From assembly GCA_029931535.1 (NCBI GenBank), contig JAQPZY010001569.1:3211001-3275000 (forward strand): a stretch of DNA of 64,000 bases, given 5' to 3'. Position 1 is the stretch's first letter. The number at the start of each line of letters is the position of its first letter. The stretch is from Margaritifera margaritifera. Lineage: Eukaryota > Mollusca > Bivalvia > Unionida > Margaritiferidae. The translations under genes were made by a program, and so were the position numbers. Positions 1 through 64,000 of this stretch are shown here, piece by piece. The notes below the pieces were generated by a model, which worked only from the letters and a program-made list of their open reading frames with translations, did no database searches and was not told the origin of the DNA.

Positions 1-505
1 GACGAGGAGAGTGTTATTTGGAGGTTAGTTTTGGTGTTTTGTTGAGATAGTCCGTGGTATCTTGGATATATGAAGGCCGTTTTTCCACGAAAGGCCGAAG
101 GTGATAATCAAGGAATTCAGGCATTTTTTTTCTCAGTGGGATGGTTGTTTCCGGAAATGATTGGCCTTCCCGGGTTCCCTTCTTTGTGTATTTTAGGGAG
201 TAAATAAAATCTTGTTCGTTTGGGGTCAACTGGTAGGAGATAAGTTATTATTTTGTCATCAATGTGTCCTGCGATATACATGTCTTTTAATGTCTGACAC
301 ATAATTTAAGCGTGTTCAGCAGTTGGGTAATTACTGAGTTGATTTTCTTTTTTTTAAAAAATATAAAATCTCTCATCCGAATGTTGCCTGTTAGATTCAG
401 CGATGTAGTCCGACGTATTCATGACAACAACACAGGACCCATTGTCTGCTAGCTTGATGACAATATCTTCCCTCGCGCAGTTTTTTCGGCGACTGTCTTG
501 CATAT
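1..505 (-). pseudogene. Penelope-like element reverse transcriptase fragment, broken
   Basis: Read on the minus strand, from about 470 down to 1, the translation carries in order the blocks typical of Penelope-like retroelement reverse transcriptases: [17 protein letters not shown] (about 471-420), [17 protein letters not shown] (about 420-365), [20 protein letters not shown] (about 213-150), then FLDYHLRP and [13 protein letters not shown], and NNTLLV at the window edge. These blocks lie in at least three frames and stops separate them, so the copy is dead. The KIHK...GRPI spacing and the upstream 'ADNGS-VVVM' block are what separate this family from ordinary LINEs. The element continues off the left edge, so the GIY-YIG endonuclease that some family members carry cannot be checked here. 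Confidence 0.8.
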
Positions 506-1155
506 CATTATATCTTTGTAACATAAAATAAATTTATAAATGTCATGAACCCACAATATGGACATTGTATCGAGTCATTATCAACAACCCTAGTGAAACT
601 TTAAAAGGTGGAAAATGGCGAAGAACTAAGAGACCAACCATTTAATTTTCGGGGGGTCCTGGGATTTTCTATCAAATCAGGATATTTACTTTTTTACATG
701 ATGATAATTCCATAATGTCTGCTAATATAATGGACATAATTAGTTCTTATTTTCTACAATCAGAGCATGAATATTTTCTCAAGCTAATTGGGGACCAGAA
801 ATTTAAAAAAAAAATCAATCTCCCCCCCCTTTCCCCCCGGGGAGGGGGTATATTTGCACAGGTTCAGTAAAATAAAGTTCAATAGTTGTAGTAAGCTCAT
901 AGTCTGCTTGGAAAAAGAAATTTGGGAATGTTTCGGCTGAGAACAAGTGATCTCAATCTACAAGTGGCTGGTGGTTTGTGACGTGCCCATGACGTAATTT
1001 ACTAAAAACTGGTTATTGTACAAACAATAGTATATCCTGTGTAATTTACTGTAGTATTTACGATGTCATTTTCCGATCATTGCCGGAAAGACTCGTTTAT
1101 AATGGTAGTATATTTTTTCATGTACCTCCCCATAAACAAATAGTTTCAGCGTTAT

Positions 1156-1177
1156 CATGGACCTATATAGGTCCATG
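1156..1177. repeat. Perfect 22-bp palindrome
   Basis: The 22 bases read identically on both strands. The core is CCTATATAGG, extended outward by GGA/TCC and CAT/ATG. It is longer than expected by chance in 64 kb. It could be a dyad binding site (the centre resembles a CArG/MEF2-type AT core) or a relic of a transposon end. Its function is unknown. Confidence 0.75.
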
Positions 1178-1994
1178 TCCTCATGTTTACAATGTTCTTC
1201 TAAAATCCCATTTTGTATACCATGACAACACAATACTTTTCATTTTTATCAGTTAATAGGAAAGTAAATATAAATACAAATCAAGTGCAGACAACATCAA
1301 AACTATATTTTACCTTGCGGAATAATTTTATTACGTCATTCCCGTGTGAAGAACTTTCTTGTGTGGAACCCAAAGCTGCGTTCGACGAAACAAATTTTGC
1401 AACCAAACCCGTATAAAACTTGAGAAATAGAGAAAATGGCACACAGAGACCGAATGTTTGATTCATCAGGACGATCCGAGAGAAAAGGGTACTAAAATAT
1501 TTTGACTTGGATGATGTGATACAGCTGAAAACTAGATCGTCTTGCTCAACTAATTGATTCAAAATGGCGATGCTTTCTTTTACGCTCTTCACATAATAGC
1601 ATGGTTTTGTTTTATATCTTCTGCGAGATGGACGCAGATTTAAAGATGGTTAATTATTGGTTGAAAATCTTTCCCATTTTATTTCCTCCCACTTGTACAT
1701 CTGGATGAATTTCTCGCAAGAGAATTGTATTCTATAGTTTCTAGGTAAAGGTCACTAACCTTCCCGCCCTGGTATAACAAATAGAACTGGAATCTTGCGA
1801 ATATTTAGAGGATGTGACGCGGCGCGTAATTACCGCATATCTAAAAATAGCCCTCGTGGACAATGTAATGACCATACTGACAAACTTTGAAAGAAGACAA
1901 TGTTCCGGCGGCTACAATAATTCCTATTTCACATACGTGGAAAAACTATTTTACAGAAGGGAACAAGAATTTTGCATGCGTAAAATAAAGGCTT

Positions 1995-2255
1995 GTTTAT
2001 GTGATATTCTTAATCACATATCTGCTTTTTTTTTCATTAAAAAAAAAAAAATTGTATCAAGATTTTCACATGTTCAAAAAAAGGATTTGTCATGTGAAAG
2101 TTTTTTTTTTTTTACATATATGAAACTTGTCGTTTCCACATGTAAAATTCTTGTACACATAGACAATGTGAAATTGTGTTTTACAGAAGCACCATAAATT
2201 TATTTCACATGTGTGAAAAACCACTTTTATACCAATGCTGTTTCACATAATGTGA
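1995..2255. repeat. Cluster of CACATGTG-type inverted words
   Basis: At least seven copies of TCACAT/ATGTGA or CACATGTG variants occur in both orientations within 260 bp. They include TTTCACATGTGTGAAA near 2203 and TTTCACATAATGTGA near 2240. CACATGTG holds the E-box CANNTG. The alternating orientation could reflect a folded or decayed inverted-repeat element as easily as transcription-factor sites. Confidence 0.5.
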
Positions 2256-2429
2256 TATAAAGTCAGATTATTTGACACATAAAACAGAGAAGTATTTGAT
2301 GGTTTGTCCAGTCATAATGTACCCCAAATTTAAAGTTACTAGTTTGTTGGGGACTACTAAAATCGCCTGTGGACTTGTAATTTTTGAAGCTAGGCCAGTC
2401 CCCAGGGCTAGTGAACAAATTTAACAAGT

Positions 2430-2600
2430 GGCAAACCCTAGGAGGATCTGCGAACTACAGACCAATATCCATACTACCATTATTATGAAACTTATTTGAA
2501 AAGCAAGTAGCTAAGTGCCTGTCTTAGAATTGTTTTATAAGGCACAGTCAGGATTTAGACGATATGACTCTTGCCAGACAGCACAAATTAACCAAATCTA
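2430..2600 (+). pseudogene. LINE reverse transcriptase scrap
   Basis: Near 2453 the plus strand reads NYRPISILPLL, followed after a stop by NLFEKQVAK. Near 2540 it reads KAQSGFRRYDSCQTA. These are the two hallmark blocks of non-LTR reverse transcriptases (NYRPISLL...FEK and QSGFR...SC-TA), at about the expected spacing. Stops and a frame change show it is inactive. There is too little to name the clade; CR1/jockey-like is most likely. Confidence 0.7.
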
Positions 2601-2801
2601 TGGCTTAAAGAAATGGCAGAGCTCCCACTTTTGCAAAATATTGTGTAAATAACACAGATTTTGCAAAGATCACATGTGATATGCTCTTGTGTGTATTACT
2701 GACTTGGAAATCAGACCAATGTAAATATGCTGCCAACAAGAGTTTCAAGTCTTTCCTTGCTTTGCCGATTGTGACATGAATTTCTGTTTGCTTCCCATGT
2801 T

Positions 2802-3025
2802 CAATTGCTGATATTCCTCTTGGTGAATATTGAACAAATACCACACGTTTGTGATTTTTCTTAGCTGCCCACTCCACTGTGACCATTGGTCAATGGCCGA
2901 TACCCCTCTAGGTGATTATTGAATAAACACTACACGATAGTGGTATTTTTTGCTATCCTACTTCACTGTGTGACTGTCAGACAATTGCTGTATCCCTCTG
3001 GACAAGTATTGGAGAAAGTTGTGTT
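2802..3025. repeat. Short tandem repeat, about 90-bp unit
   Basis: Three degenerate units start near 2802, 2890 and 2982. Each begins with CAATkGCyGatAtYCCTCT, then a TATTGAA/TATTGGA word, and in the first two an ACACG word. The unit does not match the longer repeat families seen in the introns. Confidence 0.6.
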
Positions 3026-3488
3026 TTAATACCATATATCCTGGGCATAACAAGCTTGTGCTACCATGAACGGTGTCCATGCAGGAGCATAATGCAATTA
3101 TAGAACAGGATTTGTATTTTTTTTTTATTCTGATGATTCTAGGTTAACTGCATAGACCACTGCAGCACATTACGCACTGACAGATCTGAGTCTACGTCAT
3201 TTATATAAATATCAGTATTGATGCCTAAAAATCTGAATGTGACACCTGGATTTGACAACTTAGGGGTCAGTTGACTCAGAATATGGAACTGCTATGGGAG
3301 CTCCGATTGGACAATTGTTCTTGGACTAGGATCCAGTCTCCTGACTTCAAGATGGAATTTTATCTGTTTGAGGCCAGATGAGAAGAAAAAAAATTATGTT
3401 TCCTCAAATGGGCTTGAAAAGTGTTGGTTCAGTATTTAGGCTTTGTTTTTTAATAAAAAAAACTGGTTATATATTGTAATTGCTGTTT

Positions 3489-3760
3489 CAGAGCTGTCCG
3501 CCATGTTGATCTCCACACATTAAAAGTCGTGTTTGAAATCAAATTTTCAAATAACCAGTTATCGTCAGCGCCGTTCATTTTGAAGAAGTAAAGATAGCGA
3601 TCCCCACTGGCTAGAATGTCAATTTTCCACGTGAAATGGTCTTTATTTTCAACTAATTCAGCAAGCACATAACTCTCTTCAATTCCCTCTTCAGAATATC
3701 ACCGCCATATTTTATCTCTGCATGTTAAAACTCGATTTTGAAATCAAATTTTTACCAGTT
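3489..3760. repeat. Direct repeat pair, about 70 bp each
   Basis: 3489-3560 and 3692-3760 are diverged copies. Both read CAGA...CCGCCAT, then an ATCTC word, TTAAAA, a TTTGAAATCAAATTT block and CCAGTT. The 131-bp spacer is unrelated. The surrounding 3.4-3.8 kb shows no other recognisable content. Confidence 0.6.
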
Positions 3761-3904
3761 TTGGGGTCTTTTAAACACGATCATGCAACAACATGTGTAG
3801 GTTCTACCTTTATTTCCTTCTTTTCAAAAGAGTACACGTAAACTGATGATGTTTTATACAGTTAAACACGTGTCTGCAAATGTTGGTAAGTAAATTTAGT
3901 GAAC

Positions 3905-3972
3905 ATACGACCGGAGTCGTATCCCGCTGGCAAAGGTAAAGTACAACTGGAGTCGTATCCCGCTGTCAAATG
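3905..3972. repeat. Tandem duplication, about 24-bp core
   Basis: The word GGAGTCGTATCCCGCTG followed by KCAAA occurs twice about 38 bp apart, with almost no divergence, so the duplication is recent or conserved. The segment is more GC-rich than its surroundings. Confidence 0.6.
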
Positions 3973-4324
3973 GTTACAAGCATTTTACCAACTACACTTG
4001 GTGAGGTTGTACAAAGGCCCACATGCAGCTTTTTGGAATTTGGTGTCAATGCCTCTGCAGTTACACGCAGTTCTAATGCATACAGAGTAGTGACATTTTC
4101 ATGATTAACAATTGCAGGTTCCGTACTAATAATGAAATTAAACACACTGCAAGTTTTATCTTTACTCATCAAAAGTTATTTATTGCACACTTGTTTGTGG
4201 GAACATAGTGTAAAGAGTCTGTTCATAGATACTTTTCTCGTATACAAATTGAAAATCCCCCAGAGCTTCCATGTATATGAAATACTGCGTAAATTATGGA
4301 AGTCATCATGAAATTGAATAAAAG

Positions 4325-5330
4325 AAAATGACTTCTGTTTTCTTTAAAGCATTTAATACACTTACAAGCAAAAAATAGTAGGTAGACTGAGCATTTTCAA
4401 ATATCATCACCGTGCACATACACATGTGCAAACACTTGCATAATCACAACCACACTGACGTTATATAAAAAAAAATACACCCGGTTTCTGTCTTTAAAAT
4501 CCATTGGATGACAGGATATAGTCTTAATTACGTGCATTCTTTGCTGCTCATTAATTCAGAGGGGGGGGGTGAAGGTAATGCAAATGTCATTAGAGTTCAT
4601 CTTTGCACTCATTAGAGACTGGATGGTACTATTGTTCAAACTTCCTGCTGTATTCGCTGTGCGAATCCTGGTCAGAACTGAGTTGTTCTTGCAGACCATA
4701 ACGTTAGCATTGTCAAAACTGTACCTGATGCAGTTTGACCATGAGATATGGTTGTCTCTATAGAACAAAGAAAATATACATCACATTAGGGACTGACCAT
4801 TTCATTGGGGGGGGGGGGGCATCATTTTTCAAGCTTTATGGGGGACTTGCAGGTAATGCAGCAGTAATAAACACCTCTGTTCAGTATGAATGTTGACACA
4901 ATCTATTTCACAACTAAAATCATCCTGAAAAGCATGGGTTGATTAATAGTTGCTATTTTAACAAGATCAAGTTAGCGTATAATAACAATGGGAACTAATT
5001 TTAATCTTGAGTATATGCTGGCTTGTCCACATATTGCATACAGATGGTGCTTCTTTGTCGACTGATGTCGTATACTGCAGAATGACTAATGTCGATATGG
5101 TGTTTGCAGTATGAGCAAAGAATGAAATGCTCCCCCTTGCTGCTGTGCTTCACAAAGTCAAACTCTATCAATAATGAGTTCTGAAATTTAATTTTGGTCT
5201 GCTTTACTTGCTTCGCAGATGGCTTATTGTTTCCTGAATCACAGCTGTGTTTTCACATTTTGTCCTCAAAAATGGATAACAATTGAAAACTATTCAGACT
5301 ACTGAAATAATCACGTTTTGCATTTTATAT
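4325..5330. repeat. Dispersed repeat, copy 1
   Basis: This segment is collinear with 12905-13770. Shared landmarks in order are AAGCATTTAATACACTT, CACATGTGCA, a CTTTAAAAT word followed by CATTGGA, TTTGCTGCTC, a poly-G tract followed by TGAA, TTAGAGTTCATCTT, AACTTCC, and CTGAATCA near the end. Neither copy codes for anything I recognise. The G tracts (near 4561 and 4807) are a feature of the family. Confidence 0.7.
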
Positions 5331-5812
5331 ATGGGGTAAAATCTGACTTGCCGTTGTTCACAGACTTGCCAATAATCTTTAATAAAGATGGCTTAAATAT
5401 TCTCATTCAAGGCAATGATGTTAATAACTTTTGTTCCCTTTGATTTACCTATAACTTCAAACGAATTGGGTTGTTCCACTTTGTAAACTTTACCTATGCA
5501 AATTACTCTAATAGGCTCCCTCAAAGGAGTCTTTACCGTAGCTATTGTCAGCCTATTAAGTAATATGTGAAATGGTGGTTGTTTATACCTGACCACCTGG
5601 CCTTTTAATTGCCTCCATGACAATTAGCTATATAAACTGCACCAAGGATAGTTTTACACCGGCTTTAATCAGGACTGTTTACTATTGATACAAATGTAGC
5701 TGGCATATACTGAGGTATTTTTTTTTGTCCTGGACATTATTGAAAATCATGTTTTTTTTAAACGTGACAATGTCAGGGGGTTGGAAGTAAAAAATCTTGT
5801 TTTTAGCATGAC
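5331..5812. other. Region just upstream of the proposed first coding exon
   Basis: No repeat family or coding similarity was found. A pyrimidine stretch followed by AG (cttgtttttag, ending 5806) sits six bases before the proposed start codon at 5813. The first coding exon may therefore be preceded by a spliced 5' UTR exon whose position I cannot see. No clear TATA box or CpG-rich core promoter stands out. Confidence 0.4.
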
Positions 5813-59813
<54,001 letters not shown>

Positions 59814-62093
59814 TCGTGTATGTTTGAATGTTGTTTCCCAAACTTTGAATGACTATCAGCAGTGCAGCAGCAAATTTTTGACTGCTATAATGTTCAGTTT
59901 GGCACAAGTGTGTACAGAATAAAGAATTGTTCAATTTGTCAAGATCCATGAACTCTGTTGAACTATACATGTATTTGTCACCACGTGATGCAGTTTATAG
60001 ACTTTTCCATTTTATTTTGAACATTTTTTATAGCTTTGTCTTGACTCTAAATCGTGTTCCCATTGTAAATCTTCATTAGACTCCATTTTTATGTTCCCAT
60101 CATAAAGTTCTTTACTCGTTTTATCACATTTGATTTCATTTTCTCATTGGGTGTTCACAAATCTTCTAAATGCAGTAAATAGATTCATTCCAACTGCTGT
60201 TTGGGATGATGAGTGGGATTACTATGCTTGAATACAATAAAAATAGCATTCAGTATCTTTAATTTGCATTTCACAAATCAGAAAATTGCTAGCAGTCTTC
60301 TTGCAACCTGGCACAGTTTAACCTCTTGTCAGTAAAATCATTGTATATACAGCCTCTATCAGACAATTAGGTCGGTTTAAACAAAATGAATTCCATACAC
60401 AAGTATTTAAAGTGCAAAATCATTTCCTATTTGTTTAACCTATGTGACCATATTTCTCCATGTTGAAATTTGGGAGTAGCTCGAGCCACAATAGTGTACA
60501 ACTTCTGCTCCTGAAAAATTAGTTTTTTTTTTCTCGTCCCAATTATTTTCTCTCTAATGTCTAACAGTCCCTCTCTCGCTCTCTCTATATATATGTATAG
60601 AAATGTATGGTCGATGAAAGTGATATATGCCTATACTTAACAGGAAGACATCACTCACGCACACACAAACACGCCTCGGTAAAAGGCAAAGAAGGGTTAG
60701 TGCTTGTGATTACTATCGATTATAAACATTTTATTTAAAACGTATTAGCAGTTGTTGATTTTCAAAAATATGACTAGTGACTAGATGAAGTGGCAAATCA
60801 AATAGCCACATAAATATTTGACCAATTAATTTAATGTATTTCTGATCAACAGCATTCATAAATAACCTTGACATGACTTGCTTGTTTAAAAAAAAATGAC
60901 TGGACTTGACTTCCACATTTTGGTTTTTCATGTTAGGTTTTATCAGCTTTTATATAATTCCAGAAACATTCTCATCACTTTACACTTCAGCTGAATTTTT
61001 TGCCCAACTTTTAAATGTACCATGTTGACAGCTTCCACTTTTTAAAAAGAGTCTGCTACAGTGTTATTCTTATTTAAATTGCAGTTGGAACTTAACATGT
61101 ACATCTGTCAATTTTCAATTCGGCTACAATTTCATGCAAAACTTGGAAATATGACGTGCATAAACACGAGGCAAAATCCACCTGTTTGGTTTTGCTTGAC
61201 CTGTTGTGACCTTACTGGATGTTTTAAAAAGTTTTAAAATGAAGGTCTTGTTAAAATGTTACCGGAAGGAGAAGAATGGAATGACGGGGGTTTCTTCCTC
61301 TCTTTCCTCCTGTTTTTTTTTAATAATAATTTTGATTGATCAAACTTGTAGATATATATTTTCAGACTTTTTCATTTTGAATTGTGTACAGTTGCTCACA
61401 ATTTTTTATTGTACACCATGCTTCCAGGTCTCAAGTACACACAAACTGCAATTTCCAATACACTGCCTTGTCAGTGTTAACAAACATGGTGTCATTTTAG
61501 CTTGCAATTTATTGTATGCATGATTCACTGCAAATAGTTGAGATGTGCCAGTGGGCAGGGCCAAATGAATTTTTTTTTAAAGTTCATACAAGTATGAACT
61601 ATGAAAATTCTAAAAGGCCTGGCTAGTCAGATTGATGGAAATTGTAATGAAATATAACAACTTTAATTATATTGATGTGATTGATAAGAATTCTGACCAG
61701 GGGTTTTAATGAATTTGTTAAAGATGATGTTTACTTGAATGTCATCAGTGATCCTTTTGAAAATCATCATTGCCTGCAGGACCAAGAAAATTATATTTTC
61801 TCGTGTTTAAAATAAACTTTGTAAATAAATGTTTTTATTAGGAATTGTTCTTTTATCATTTTGACCACCATCAACTCTCTTTTGCCTGAATTGTCACCTA
61901 GCTTGGGACCTGCATACAAGAACAAGGGGTTTGTCAGTTTCATGACTATTTGTAAACTTGTTTAAACTTGTGAATTAGTTGCATCACCATTAGTGACCAT
62001 ATCTCAACTAATCAAAAAGTGTACCATTCTATCATTGTTGGATGACTGATGGAATGTTTCCTTGCTCGAACAGTTGTAATCACATCTAATAAA
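59814..62093 (+). other. 3' UTR and candidate polyadenylation sites
   Basis: The first AATAAA after the stop is at 59918-59923. Others are at 60236-60241, 61811-61816, 61824-61829 and 62088-62093. Use of the distal ones would give a 3' UTR of up to about 2.2 kb, which is common for this gene family. Small TC/TA and AC patches lie near 60575-60665. Confidence 0.5.
59918..59923 (+). terminator. Proximal polyadenylation signal AATAAA
   Basis: AATAAA lies 105 bp after the stop and is followed by a TTGTTCAATTTGTC U/GU-rich stretch within 30 bp, as expected for a cleavage site. Confidence 0.55.
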
Positions 62094-63284
62094 GTACACT
62101 TGTTAAAGTGGGTATGAAACTTGCATAATCATGGTATTTCTATAATCTATATGTTGCTAAGGGAATTCAGTATATTAAAAATTAAAGATATAGATGGAAA
62201 TGAACGTGTGACTGCATAATGGTAGAATTATAAATTTAATTGTAATGATGTTGGTAAGGTTGCAATGGTTTAACAGGCAGAACGAGTGCATTGATGGCAT
62301 AGTCTACCATTTTACCAGCTACAAAGTTAATTTGCATTGTAAGGTATTACACTTTGATGTTACTGCATTATTATAATGCATTCATGATATCGATGCACAG
62401 GCGATAAATGTGGACTATATGCGCTTCGTAGTATTGCATGCTTTTAATGGTCTTGTTCTCCATCTGTAATTGTCAATTTCGCATTTGCTCATCCCAATGT
62501 AATACAATAGACCAGGCCTGGACATTTGTAAAAATCTGAGTTTGAGACGGAGTTTTCACTATCGCACAATCAAATGCAACTTTTCATATGTAAAGTGATC
62601 TGTAATTGGTTGACCCAACATCTCCAGCTACAGCTCAAGCTCTGGGCTTTACGATTTCCAGACCTGAACTGAAACCAAACAAAAATATCAACACTGTGCT
62701 TGGATGTAAACATGCTTATTAGTATCTTTTATATATAGTAATAGATTGGTAAATTAAATGACAAGAACAATTGAAAACTGAATTAAATTATTTGTGATTA
62801 AGTTTGCTTGAAAATTCTTATTTGCGTTGATTTAGCATCCATCTGGCTACTTTTATATGTGGTTTTAATCTGAAGGTTACAAGAAGCTTATTTATTTTGG
62901 GGATGAACACTGCATGTTTAAGGGCACTATGACCTAAACAAGACCAATGATGGTTTTGCAATAGATTAAACTATCGTGACCCATGATATGAATTGTCGTA
63001 TTTTTTAAATTGATGTTAGAAGTCTCTTACCGGACTTTTGTGCAGTGGTGTATGTTCCATAGTCTTGTGGAGAAAAGAAGGGGGTGGGGAGTTGAGAATT
63101 GTGCTCATTGTAACTTGCTTAGCGATGTTCAGAAGCACAAGATTAAAATCATGGTATGTGACTTGCAGGTGATCTTGCAATGAAATTTGTTCTGATATGG
63201 TGACTTGAATTGAAACTTTGGATTTTTGGCAACTGAACACATTGGTGCATTTGTTTTGCCAATGTCATTTCAGTGACTTTTTAT
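62094..63284. other. Downstream flank, nothing recognised
   Basis: AT-rich noncoding sequence. There is no coding similarity and no clear match to the repeat families. The next gene is not visible. Confidence 0.4.
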
Positions 63285-63740
63285 ATGCCTGCCGTAAGAT
63301 GGAGCGTATTATATTATAATGTCGTCTGTACATCCATCTGTCTGTTAACAGTTTGGTTTCTCCGCAATGACTATAATTGTCCACCATCAACAGTTGCCAA
63401 ACTTTGTGAATGGCTTGCACATGGGAGTAAGGAAGGACCATATCGATTTTGGGGTCCTGGTCACTGATGGAAGAGAAATGGTTTCAGCACAATAATGGTA
63501 GTTTTAAATCACAGACCTGGACCAAACTTTGTGAATGGCTTGCACATGGATAAAGAAGAAGCCTATCGATTTTGGGGTTAAAAGGGCAAAGGTCAAGGTC
63601 ACTCTGAAAGAAGAAAATGCTTTCTGGACAAAAATGTCTGTGCAGAGGACCATTAAACTTCCACCATTCCTGAATAGGTTTATTACAAATGGACTGGATG
63701 AAAGGTTGGGAAAATTGTAAGGAATTCTTGTACATAAATG
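63285..63740 (+). mobile_element. Family C composite element in the 3' flank
   Basis: The head is TGCCTGCCGTAAGATGGAGCG, GTCGTCTGTACATCCATCTGTCTGTTAAC. Two units follow (CAGTTGCCAAACTTTGTGAATGGCTTGCACATGG, GAAGAAGCCTATCGATTTTGGGGTTAAAAGG, TGAAAGAAGAAAATG). The tail is not seen before the window ends. Confidence 0.7.
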
Positions 63741-64000
63741 AAAAAAGAACCAAAAAAACGACCTACATGAAAAAGAACCAAAAAGACGAGAAGCTGGCCA
63801 TGGCCTGCTCCCAAGCTTTTGGTAAATTGGTGTACACCTCGAGATGTATCAACATGCCAAGTAACACGACTCTTGGGTCAACAATATTTGAGAAACTAAT
63901 AAGAAAAGAACTTTATGTTGAGGTTAATCTAGGGTGTCGACAGATGGATAGATGCGAATTTGAGGTTCCACCAGCCATATTCAAAGCTTTGAACTATGTT
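63741..64000. other. Right edge of window, unassigned
   Basis: Starts with a duplicated AAAAAGAACCAAAAA-ACGA word and ends in unplaced sequence. GTCGACAGATGGATAGATGC near 63936 resembles the quasi-repeated GACAGATGG words found around family C ends in style, but I cannot align it. Confidence 0.3.

Larger units (their letters stand above)
506..2429. other. Upstream noncoding DNA, no gene recognised
   Basis: I found no coding similarity in this stretch. It holds a short perfect palindrome at 1156-1177 and a cluster of CACATG/CATGTG words at 1995-2255. A 103-codon minus-strand frame at 1281-1592 opens beside an aaaatggcgatg context but resembles no family I know and overlaps an equally unsupported plus-strand frame, so I do not call it. 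Confidence 0.5.

Noticed and set aside
1281..1592. 103-codon minus-strand frame as a divergent first exon
   Set aside because: No recognisable domain and an overlapping plus-strand frame of equal quality. There is no evidence beyond the frame itself.
5770..5787. Alternative start exon ATGTCAGGGGGTTGGAA with donor GTAAAA
   Set aside because: In phase, but the donor is poorer than GTATGT 43 bases downstream and the encoded MSGGWK start has less support.

Overview
The window is nuclear DNA from an animal. One spliced plus-strand gene runs through almost all of it, split into at least 14 exons with canonical GT-AG junctions (one GC-AG), in an AT-rich, repeat-filled background. Nothing in it is prokaryotic. 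Penelope-like, LINE, DIRS-like and hAT debris, a tRNA-type SINE, and large composite elements with about 140-bp tandem cores resemble mollusc, especially bivalve, genomes, where tandem-cored 'pearl'/Helentron-like elements are common. The mollusc assignment is inference from repeat style, not proof.

The gene encodes a DDX5/DDX17 (p68/p72, yeast Dbp2) DEAD-box RNA helicase. I could join a complete reading frame of 806 codons from 5813 to 59813, with every phase agreeing. It has an RGG/glycine-rich N-terminus, all helicase motifs (Q, I, Ia, Ib, DEAD, SAT, IV, V, VI), an RGG box, and a long C-terminal low-complexity tail of PQFG-type repeats ending in a proline run. Only the 17-nt first coding exon is uncertain. 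Intron 9 uses a GC donor. Exon 13 could also read through to a nearby stop and give a shorter isoform.

Layout: 1-505 is a broken Penelope-like reverse transcriptase on the minus strand. 506-5812 is upstream DNA with small repeats and a LINE scrap. 5813-20527 holds exons 1-6, with introns dominated by tandem-cored repeat families A and B. 20528-32110 (intron 6, 11.6 kb) is a transposon graveyard: two related hAT copies, a LINE inside a family A element, and a DIRS-like fragment interrupted by a 353-bp hAT MITE. 32111-47059 holds exons 7-11 with repeat families C, D and E, a CR1-like LINE, a nested hAT carrying a TA-flanked MITE, and a SINE. 47060-55845 (intron 11) has more A, B, C and F arrays plus one unexplained GC-richer, foldable island. 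55846-59813 holds exons 12-14. The rest is 3' UTR and flank, with a final family C array.

The most unusual feature is that several unrelated tandem-repeat families share one architecture and the same right-hand end (in A and B a short hairpin, then CTCTTGTT in A, B, C and E). Every copy I found has the same orientation as the host gene. By eye they cover about 15 kb of the window.
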